From Deltaproteobacteria bacterium (lineage in GTDB: Bacteria; Myxococcota_A; Bradymonadia; UBA7976; VGTA01), in the NCBI GenBank assembly GCA_016874875.1, contig VGTA01000072.1:1-9811 (forward strand): a stretch of 9,811 bases of DNA, written 5' to 3'. The notes beneath the pieces are model-generated. The model was not told the DNA's origin. It saw nothing but the letters and a program-made list of their open reading frames with translations, and did no database searches. This document shows positions 1 through 5,137 of this stretch, in pieces. Every line of letters begins with the position of its first letter. Positions within the stretch are counted from its first letter, which is position 1. The position numbers and the translations under genes were made by a program.

Positions 1-93
1 GGTGTGCGCGCTTTGGTGTGGTGCGTCGCGCTTGACCCTGCTCCGCCTCCTCCCCCCTCCGCCTCCTCCCCCCCTCTTTAGGAGCCCTCCCCC
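1..93 (+). promoter_or_regulatory. Leader of the HutD-type gene
   Basis: It holds a two-copy 16-bp direct repeat of CTCCGCCTCCTCCCCC (41-72) and the AGGAG ribosome site at 80-84. TTGACC at 32-37 resembles a -35 box but no -10 box lies at the right distance, so no promoter is claimed. Confidence 0.4.
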
Positions 94-2244
94 ATGATTC
101 GCTACCTGCCGCGGCGCGGACACCGCGCCACCCCCTGGGCCAACGGGCGCGGCGAGACGCTCGAGGTGACGCGCGTGGAGCGCGACGGCGCCCTGCAGTG
201 GCGCCTCTCGGTGGCCACCATCGTGGAGGATGGCCCCTTCTCGCCCCTCCCGGCGCTCGAGCGGTGCCTCACCGTGCTGTCGGGGGAGGGCTTTGACCTC
301 GAGCTCGACGCCCCCACCCCCGCCGAGCGCCTCGCCGCCGGCGAGGGCTGGCCGCGCCCGTGCCGCCCGCTCGCCCCCGTCTACTTCTCCGGCGCCCTCC
401 CCGTCCGCGCCGCGCGCACCGGCGGGCGGCGCTCAGAGGACCTCAACGTGATGACGCGCCGAGGTCTCCCCCCCCCCGATGTGCGCCCCGCCCCCCTCGC
501 CGCGCCCCTCGCGCTCGCGGCGGCCCCGGGGGAGCTCCTGTGCGTGGTGCTCTTGGGCGGCGCGACCCTGGGGGGGACCCCCCTTGAGCGCCTCGACGTG
601 CTCTTGAGCGACGAACCCCTGCGGCTCGACCCCCCTCCGGCGACCCCGGCGGCGGAGGGCGGCGCGGTGGTGATTCGGGCGCGGGGCCTCTTGGCGCTCG
701 GGGCCCTCGAGCGCGGAATCCTCTTGCACCTCTCCCTCCTCTGCTGCGCGGCGCTCCTGAGCGGCTGCATCACCTACCAGCTCTCCTTTGAGACGGACGA
801 GCCCCTCTCCGAAGGGGGGCAGGGGGCTGGGCAGGGCGCGGGGCAGGGCACGCCCCCCACCGCAGGGCAGGGCGCGGGGCAGGGCGCGGGGCAGGGCGCC
901 GGGCAGGGCGCCGGGCAGGGCGCCGGGCAGGGCGCGGGGCAGGGCGCGCCCCCCACCGCTGGGCAGGGCGCCGGGCAGGGCGCCGGGCAGGGCGCCGGGC
1001 AGGGCGCCGGGCAGGGCGCCGGGCAGGGCGCGCCGCCACCCGCAGGGCACCCCGCCGGCGCCCAGGCGGGCGCGCCGCCCGCGTGCCTCCCCGGCGCCCC
1101 CTGCGACGACGGCGACGACTGCACCCACGACGACCGCTGCGACGCCGCTGGGGTCTGCGCGGGCGCGCCGCTCACCTGCCTCTCCGACGCCTGCGTGGAG
1201 CGCTGGTGCGACGGCTCCGCCGCCTGCGCGGAGCGCCCCAAGACGGGCGCCCCCTGCGACGACGGGCAGGCCTGCACCCACTCCGACGCCTGCGACGCCG
1301 CCGGGGTCTGCGCGGGCGCGCCGCTCACCTGCCTCTCCGACGCCTGCGTGGAGCGCTGGTGCGACGGCTCCCCCGCCTGCGCGGCGCGCCCCAAGACGGG
1401 CGTCCCCTGCGACGACGGGCAGGCTTGCACCCACTCCGACGCCTGCGACGCCGCGGGGGTCTGCGCGGGCGCGCCGCTCACCTGCCTCTCCGACGCCTGC
1501 GTGGAGCGCTGGTGCGACGGCTCCCCCGCCTGCGCGGCGCGCCCCAAGGCGGGCGCCCCCTGCGACGACGGGCAGGCCTGCACCCACTCTGACGCCTGCG
1601 ACGCCGCCGGGGTCTGCGTGGGCGCGCCCCTCTCGTGCGTCTCCTCGGAGTGCGTGCAGCGCTCCTGCGACGGCACTCCCGCGTGCGTGGAGGTCTTTAC
1701 GGGGCAGGCCTGCGACGACGGCGACCTCTGCACCCACAGCGACCGCTGTCAGGGGGGCGCCTGCCGCGGCGACGGCGTCTCGTGCGCCTCGGATGAGTGC
1801 GTGACGCGCTCCTGCAACGGCACGAGTCAGTGCAGCGCCACCGTCCACGTGGGGCAGGCGTGCGGGAGCGCCCCCGCCTGCACCACGCAGACCTGCAGCG
1901 CTGAGGGCGCCTGCGTGCGCGCCAACCTCACCAACGGCGCCCGCTGCGGCGCCACCGCCGCCCACAGGTGCTGCGGCGGCAGCTGCGTCAACACGGGCAG
2001 CAACGAGTCGCACTGCGGCGGCTGCGGCATCGCCTGCGAGAGCGGTCACCCCTGCTACGCCTTCAACAACACCGGCGTCTGCGGCTGCGGCATCGCCAAC
2101 GCCAACTGCACCTCAGGTGCGCGCAACACCGCCACTTGCTACGACGCCGGCGTGGGCTCGCGCTGCAACTGCCAGGGCAACAACGACTGCGCCGCCCGGC
2201 AGACCTGCTATGACGTCCCGGGGCAGAACTACTGCCTCTACTGA
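94..2244 (+). CDS. HutD/Ves-family domain joined in frame to a cysteine-rich repeat lipoprotein (716 aa; probably two genes in one frame)
   Basis: ATG 94 follows an AGGAG at 80-84 with 9 nt spacing. Residues 1 to about 208 match the HutD/Ves family, a small cupin-fold family linked to histidine-utilisation control: PWANGRGET at 14-22, WRLSVATIVEDGPFS at 36-50, and DLNVMTRRG from 116, ending in a last strand AVVIRARG. HutD proteins are normally about 190 residues and end here. This frame instead continues into a lipoprotein signal peptide (ILLHLSLLCC, then lipobox LLSGC, Cys225 at 766-768), a GQGA linker (about 242-317), 51-residue cysteine-rich repeats from residue 337, and a C-terminal part with CCGGSC (626-631) and more cysteine pairs. 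A cytoplasmic HutD domain before a signal peptide makes little sense as one exported protein, so I infer an internal start near 667/670 for the lipoprotein. The domain calls are firm; whether this is one gene or two is open. Confidence 0.85.
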   Translation: MIRYLPRRGHRATPWANGRGETLEVTRVERDGALQWRLSVATIVEDGPFSPLPALERCLTVLSGEGFDLELDAPTPAERLAAGEGWPRPCRPLAPVYFSGALPVRAARTGGRRSEDLNVMTRRGLPPPDVRPAPLAAPLALAAAPGELLCVVLLGGATLGGTPLERLDVLLSDEPLRLDPPPATPAAEGGAVVIRARGLLALGALERGILLHLSLLCCAALLSGCITYQLSFETDEPLSEGGQGAGQGAGQGTPPTAGQGAGQGAGQGAGQGAGQGAGQGAGQGAPPTAGQGAGQGAGQGAGQGAGQGAGQGAPPPAGHPAGAQAGAPPACLPGAPCDDGDDCTHDDRCDAAGVCAGAPLTCLSDACVERWCDGSAACAERPKTGAPCDDGQACTHSDACDAAGVCAGAPLTCLSDACVERWCDGSPACAARPKTGVPCDDGQACTHSDACDAAGVCAGAPLTCLSDACVERWCDGSPACAARPKAGAPCDDGQACTHSDACDAAGVCVGAPLSCVSSECVQRSCDGTPACVEVFTGQACDDGDLCTHSDRCQGGACRGDGVSCASDECVTRSCNGTSQCSATVHVGQACGSAPACTTQTCSAEGACVRANLTNGARCGATAAHRCCGGSCVNTGSNESHCGGCGIACESGHPCYAFNNTGVCGCGIANANCTSGARNTATCYDAGVGSRCNCQGNNDCAARQTCYDVPGQNYCLY
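654..672 (+). promoter_or_regulatory. Putative internal ribosome binding site and GTG start for the lipoprotein
   Basis: GGAGGG at 654-659 lies 7 nt before GTG 667 and 10 nt before GTG 670, just where the HutD domain ends and the lipoprotein signal begins. GTG 670-672 also overlaps a TGA (671-673) in the next frame, forming GTGA, the usual shape of a coupled stop/start. That TGA is not in the HutD frame as read here. Confidence 0.4.
667..2244 (+). CDS. Alternative reading: separate cysteine-rich repeat lipoprotein nested in frame
   Basis: Two adjacent GTG codons (667, 670) follow GGAGGG at 654-659. A start there gives a signal peptide of 33-34 residues: arginines near the start, hydrophobic LLALGAL and ILLHLSLL segments, then lipobox LSGC with the acylated Cys at 766-768. 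A TTG at 691 is a shorter alternative (26-residue signal). The mature protein would be anchored by its lipidated cysteine. It consists of a disordered GQGA/PPTA spacer, four 51-residue modules (pattern CDDG..CTHSD.CDAAGVC..), two shorter degenerate modules, and a C-terminal cysteine-rich segment ending CLY. No enzymatic motif is visible; a surface or adhesive role is only an inference from similar myxobacterial proteins. With this start the end of the HutD gene has no stop codon of its own. Confidence 0.55.
   Translation: MVIRARGLLALGALERGILLHLSLLCCAALLSGCITYQLSFETDEPLSEGGQGAGQGAGQGTPPTAGQGAGQGAGQGAGQGAGQGAGQGAGQGAPPTAGQGAGQGAGQGAGQGAGQGAGQGAPPPAGHPAGAQAGAPPACLPGAPCDDGDDCTHDDRCDAAGVCAGAPLTCLSDACVERWCDGSAACAERPKTGAPCDDGQACTHSDACDAAGVCAGAPLTCLSDACVERWCDGSPACAARPKTGVPCDDGQACTHSDACDAAGVCAGAPLTCLSDACVERWCDGSPACAARPKAGAPCDDGQACTHSDACDAAGVCVGAPLSCVSSECVQRSCDGTPACVEVFTGQACDDGDLCTHSDRCQGGACRGDGVSCASDECVTRSCNGTSQCSATVHVGQACGSAPACTTQTCSAEGACVRANLTNGARCGATAAHRCCGGSCVNTGSNESHCGGCGIACESGHPCYAFNNTGVCGCGIANANCTSGARNTATCYDAGVGSRCNCQGNNDCAARQTCYDVPGQNYCLY
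817..1044 (+). repeat. 12-bp tandem repeat encoding the GQGA linker
   Basis: Nineteen 12-bp steps in perfect register. Sixteen are variants of GGGCAGGGCGCS (Gly-Gln-Gly-Ala), in blocks of 3, 7 and 6. Each block is followed by a 12-bp spacer coding Pro-Pro-(Thr/Pro)-Ala. The unit is a multiple of 3, so copy-number change keeps the frame. It lies about 15 residues after the lipidated cysteine, where it would act as a flexible stalk between the membrane anchor and the cysteine-rich modules. Confidence 0.95.
1102..1860 (+). repeat. 153-bp tandem repeats encoding 51-residue cysteine-rich modules
   Basis: Module starts (TGC GAC GAC) fall at 1102, 1255, 1408 and 1561, exactly 153 bp apart. A fifth at 1711 and a degenerate sixth at 1861 follow at 150-bp spacing. 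Units 2 and 3 differ by about four bases by eye, which points to recent duplication or gene conversion. The second half of unit 4 and the fifth unit are clearly diverged. Each module carries about eight cysteines. Confidence 0.93.
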
Positions 2245-2246
2245 GC

Positions 2247-2269
2247 GCCCGCCGCGCGCCGCGGGGGGC
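2247..2269. terminator. Possible bidirectional hairpin between convergent genes
   Basis: The arm GCCCGCCGCG (2247-2256), a 3-nt CGC loop and the arm CGCGGGGGGC (2260-2269) can pair with one mismatch. The hairpin fills the 24-bp gap between the TGA of the lipoprotein and the TAG of the HEAT-repeat gene. There is no T-run on either side, so intrinsic termination is uncertain; inverted repeats also arise easily at this GC content. Confidence 0.35.
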
Positions 2270-3780
2270 TACCGGCGCAGGGCGCGCGCCGCCTCCTGCT
2301 GCACGCGAGGGTCGAGGTCGAGCATCGCGTCCATGAGCGTGTCGAGGCGCGTGGGCGCCGGCGAGGCGGCGGCGGCGCGCGTGACGGCGAGACGGAGCGC
2401 GCCGTGGGCGATGGAGCGGCGCCAGGCGGCGTAGGCCTCCGCGAGCAGCGCGTCGAGCTCGGCGCCGCGCAGGTGAGGTAGCGCCTCGAGGGCACACATG
2501 AGCGCCGCCTGCTCCTCGCGCGGCGCCGGCAGGTGCGCGCGCACCTCGGCGCGCGCGGCCTCCACGCAGGCGACGCGCGCCTCCCCGCCCACCGGCGTGA
2601 GCTCCTCCTCGCTCGTGGGGGCGCAGAGCGCGCGCAGGGCGGCGCAGCGCTCGAGGGCGGAGGGCGACGAGAGCAGCGGGCCGAGCGCGCGCAGGCGCTC
2701 GGGGGGCGGGAGGGACCCCGCCGCCGCCGCCGCTGCCGCGCGCAGCCCCTCCGGGCCGGGGGCGCCGAGGGTCTCCTCGATCAGGGCGCGCGCGCGCGCC
2801 CCGCGCTCCCCCCAGCGCCGCAGCGCCTCAAACACGCGCGCGCGCCCCTCCTCGCTCGCCCGCGCGGCGGAGTCCAGCAGGGAGCCCTCGCAGAGGTCCC
2901 AGCGCGCGCGCAGCGCCCCCTCCACGGCCCCCTCGGGCCCCCCCCCGGCGAGGAGCGCCTCCGCCAGCGGCGCGCAGACCTCCGCCCCCGCCGCCGCCAG
3001 CGCCGCGCCCCCGACGGCGCGCGCCTCCTCGTGGCGCGCGCTGAGCAGCTCGAGGGCCACGGCGGGCGCCTGCGCGCCCGCGCCCCGCAGCCACGCCCGC
3101 GCCGCCGCCTCCGCCGTGCCCTCGTCGGGGCCGTCGAGGGCGTAGCCCCGCAGCAGCCCCTCCGCCCCGCCGAGCTCCCCGAGCGCGCCGAGGGCGCCCC
3201 GCCGCACGCTCACGCTCTTGTCGAGGGCGAGCTCCTTGAGGCCGAGGAGCCCCTGCTCGCCGCCCCACGCGCGCAGCGTGCTCACCAGCTCCACGCGCTC
3301 GCTCACATAGGCGCTCGTGAGCGCGTTGAGCGCTAGGGCGCGCAGGGCGGGGTCGTCGTAGAGCGCCGCCGCCCGCAGGCCCGCCGCGCGCCTCGCGGCG
3401 TCGTCGCGCTGCGCTAGCGCCTCCTCCACCAGCGGGCGCGCCTCCTTGGGGTTGAGGCGCGCGAGCGTGAAGAGCAGCGCGGCGCGCTCCTCCCCCGCGC
3501 TCTGGGCGTAGCGCCGCTTGAGCTGCTTGAGCTCCTTGAGGCGCCTCTTGAGCTCCGGCCAGGGCGCAAACTCTTCAGCGCGCGCGGAGGTGAGGCCGGG
3601 CGCCCCGAGCGCCCCGAGCGCCCCGAGCGCCCCGAGCGCCCCGAGCGCCCCGAGCGCCCCGAGCGCCCCGAGCGCCCCGAGCGCCCCGAGCGCCCTGAGC
3701 GCACCGAGCGCACCGAGCGCCCTGAGACCCCTAAGCGCTTTATGCGCGCCGCGCGCGCCGTTCCATCGATCACTGCGCAC
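2269..3780 (-). CDS. Exported HEAT-repeat protein (503 aa)
   Basis: The start is GTG 3780-3778, chosen because a perfect AGGAGGT (3796-3790) lies 9 nt upstream; the frame stays open to GTG 3876 but without such a site. Residues 1-18 are a basic n-region. Residues 19-60 are Leu-(Gly/Arg)-Ala triplets encoded by a 9-bp repeat, and PGLTSARA then gives a likely signal peptidase I site after Ala68 (ARA|EEF). The mature part opens with a charged helix (ELKRRLKELKQLKRR). It continues as alanine/leucine-rich helical pairs typical of HEAT/armadillo solenoids, such as VRRGALGALGELGG and LERCAALRALCA, with no catalytic motif. Such solenoids bind other proteins; the partner is unknown. The gene converges on the upstream lipoprotein and diverges from slyX. 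The HEAT call rests on helix pattern, not on an alignment. The unusually long hydrophobic core could leave it as a membrane anchor. Confidence 0.75.
   Translation of the reverse strand: MRSDRWNGARGAHKALRGLRALGALGALRALGALGALGALGALGALGALGALGALGALGAPGLTSARAEEFAPWPELKRRLKELKQLKRRYAQSAGEERAALLFTLARLNPKEARPLVEEALAQRDDAARRAAGLRAAALYDDPALRALALNALTSAYVSERVELVSTLRAWGGEQGLLGLKELALDKSVSVRRGALGALGELGGAEGLLRGYALDGPDEGTAEAAARAWLRGAGAQAPAVALELLSARHEEARAVGGAALAAAGAEVCAPLAEALLAGGGPEGAVEGALRARWDLCEGSLLDSAARASEEGRARVFEALRRWGERGARARALIEETLGAPGPEGLRAAAAAAAGSLPPPERLRALGPLLSSPSALERCAALRALCAPTSEEELTPVGGEARVACVEAARAEVRAHLPAPREEQAALMCALEALPHLRGAELDALLAEAYAAWRRSIAHGALRLAVTRAAAASPAPTRLDTLMDAMLDLDPRVQQEAARALRR
3601..3726 (-). 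repeat. 9-bp tandem repeat (14 units) forming the signal-peptide core
   Basis: Ten identical units of CGCCCCGAG (+ strand, 3601-3690) are followed by four variant units (CGCCCTGAG, two CGCACCGAG, CGCCCTGAG). On the coding strand each unit reads CTC GGG GCG, Leu-Gly-Ala, with AGG giving Arg in two units. The ten identical units lie next to the cleavage region and the degenerate ones on the N-terminal side, as expected if expansion is recent and polarised. Confidence 0.95.
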
Positions 3781-3789
3781 GTCTCTCTG

Positions 3790-3796
3790 ACCTCCT
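3790..3796 (-). promoter_or_regulatory. Shine-Dalgarno site that sets the HEAT-protein start
   Basis: AGGAGGT on the minus strand (+ strand ACCTCCT) lies 9 nt before GTG 3780. It is the best ribosome-binding match seen in the window and it excludes the longer GTG 3876 start. Confidence 0.75.
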
Positions 3797-3884
3797 GCGA
3801 TGTCTTGGAGTCCACGCCGCTGAGCGAGCGCCGCGCGTCGACCCCCCTGAGGCTCGCACAACCGCTCGGCGCTCACAAGCTCGC

Positions 3885-3920
3885 GGGGGCGGGCGGGCGG
3901 GAGGGCGGGCGGGCGGGCGG
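3885..3920 (+). other. G-quadruplex-type motif in the divergent promoter region
   Basis: Eight runs of three to five G are separated by single C or A residues (GGGGGCGGGCGGGCGGGAGG and onward). This far exceeds the usual four-run, short-loop criterion. It is on the slyX-sense strand, roughly 100 bp before the slyX start and 105 bp upstream of the HEAT-protein start. Function is inferred only. Confidence 0.6.
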
Positions 3921-4021
3921 CGAAGAGGGCGTGTACAGCGCGCGCGCCGTCGTGCTACCCCTCCTCCCGGCCCTCCCCTCTCGCCCCCCCCCCGCCCCCG
4001 CCCCCCGCCCAAGGAGCCCCC

Positions 4022-4273
4022 ATGAGCGCCCTCCCCGCCCCTAGCGCCCTGCGCGCCCTCCGCCAAGAGGTCGAGCGCCTGCAGGTGCGCTCCGCCTTCC
4101 AAGAGCGCGTCACCCAAGAGCTCAGCGACCAGGTCTACGCCCTGCACGGCCTCGTCGCCCACCTGCGCGCCGAGCTCGAGGCGCTGCGGCGGGCGGGCGA
4201 GGGGGGCGGCGCGGGGCGTGAGGGCCTCAGCGCCCCCCACGACCCCGCCCTCGACCGCCCCCCGCACTACTGA
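4022..4273 (+). CDS. slyX: SlyX family protein (83 aa)
   Basis: ATG 4022 follows AAGGAG (4011-4016) with 5 nt spacing. The protein is a short coiled coil of the SlyX family (about 70 residues in E. coli). It has heptad-like leucine/valine spacing through residues 10-57, the family's FQE at 26-28 (E. coli SlyX has LAFQE), a Gly-rich linker, and the diagnostic C-terminal PPHY. The molecular role of SlyX is unknown in bacteria generally; the name comes from its position beside slyD in E. coli, and no slyD is present here. It stands alone, converging on the giant lipoprotein with 18 bp between stop codons. The extra N-terminal residues and Gly-rich linker make it a little longer than E. coli SlyX. 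Confidence 0.9.
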   Translation: MSALPAPSALRALRQEVERLQVRSAFQERVTQELSDQVYALHGLVAHLRAELEALRRAGEGGGAGREGLSAPHDPALDRPPHY

Positions 4274-4291
4274 GCGCCCCCGCGCCGCCCC

Positions 4292-5137
4292 TCAGCCGCA
4301 GCGCCCCCCCTCACACAGCCGCCCCGCCCCGCAGTCGGCGTCGCGGAGGCACTCCGCCGGCGGTATGGGGGCGCACAGGCCATAGAGGCAGGTCTGCCCG
4401 CCCCCGCAGTCGGCGTTCTGGGCGCACTGCGAGATCAGCGACCGGCATATGCCCGCCGAGCAGATGAGCGGGACGGGGAGGGGAATCAGGTTGGCGCAGT
4501 CGCTTGACGCCTGGCACGCCGGCGCCGGCAGGCACTGCCCGCTGAGGCAAGCGCCGTCGCCGCAGTCAGACGCCTCCGCGCACCGCCCCGCCGAGGACGC
4601 GCACCGCCCCCCCTCGCAGATCAGCGACCCCGAGCAGCCCACGTCGCTCGCGCACGGGTCCCCCTGCGCCCCGCCCCCCGCCGCGCAGGCGTTGCCCACG
4701 CAGCGCTCCCCTGGCGCGCACTGCGCGTCGAGGGTGCACTCCACCGCCACGCAGGCGCCGCGGCTGCACACCGCGCTCGGGCCGCAGTCGGCGTTCACCG
4801 CGCAGCCGCCCTGCGCCACGCACCGACTCGACACGCACGCCTGCCCCGCCGCGCAGTCGGAGGCGCGGCGGCACTCGGGGCGGGCGCAGCGGAAGCCCTC
4901 GCAGATCTGCGTGGCGCCGCAGTCGGCGTCGGCGGCGCACTGCCCGGGGGCGCAGACCTGCGCCTCGCAGATCTGCCCGTCGACGCAGTCGAGGTCCTGC
5001 TGGCAGCGCAGACTCGCCTCGCACGCCCCCGCCTGGCACACCTCGCCCGGCGCGCAGTCAAAGTCCCCAAAGCACTCGGGGTCCTGGCACGCCCCGCCCA
5101 CGCAGCGGCCCGACGGGCAGTCGGCGTCGGCGCGGCA
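4292..5137 (-). repeat. Distal array of 12 four-cysteine repeats
   Basis: Twelve units follow the PPC-like domain. The first (Cys1410) is shortened: CRADADCPSGRC lacks residues before the third cysteine. One has an inserted hydrophobic loop (CANLIPLPVPLIC). The last unit ends with its fourth cysteine plus one Gly and the stop, so there is no separate C-terminal domain. Confidence 0.88.

Larger units (their letters stand above)
3781..4021. other. Divergent intergenic region between the HEAT-protein gene and slyX
   Basis: These 241 bp separate two divergent starts and should hold both promoters. I see no convincing -35/-10 pair on either strand. The region holds the G-run cluster at 3885-3920, a long C-rich stretch at about 3959-4010 that could pair with it, and the slyX ribosome-binding site AAGGAG at 4011-4016. 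No small ORF with a credible ribosome site was found. Confidence 0.6.

Noticed and set aside
32..60. Promoter with TTGACC at 32-37
   Set aside because: No -10-like sequence 16-18 bp downstream; the region is C-rich.
433..2049. Long open frame (538 codons) on the minus strand opposite the lipoprotein
   Set aside because: Low-complexity Ala/Gly/Arg product; it is the antisense of the cysteine modules and stays open only because stops are rare at this GC content.
2533..3336. Plus-strand frame opposite the HEAT-repeat gene
   Set aside because: Arg/Ala-rich composition without family features; the minus strand has HEAT pattern, signal peptide and Shine-Dalgarno.
3518..3790. Plus-strand Ala-Pro-Ser repeat protein
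   Set aside because: It is the other-strand reading of the 9-bp minisatellite, without ribosome site or conserved flanks.
3778..3876. Longer start of the HEAT-repeat protein at GTG 3876
   Set aside because: The added 32 residues are polar and have no ribosome site, whereas GTG 3780 has AGGAGGT at 9 nt and leaves a proper signal peptide.
4270..4295. Inverted CTGAG/CTCAG between slyX and the giant lipoprotein as a terminator
   Set aside because: Only a 5-bp stem with a 16-nt loop and no T-run.
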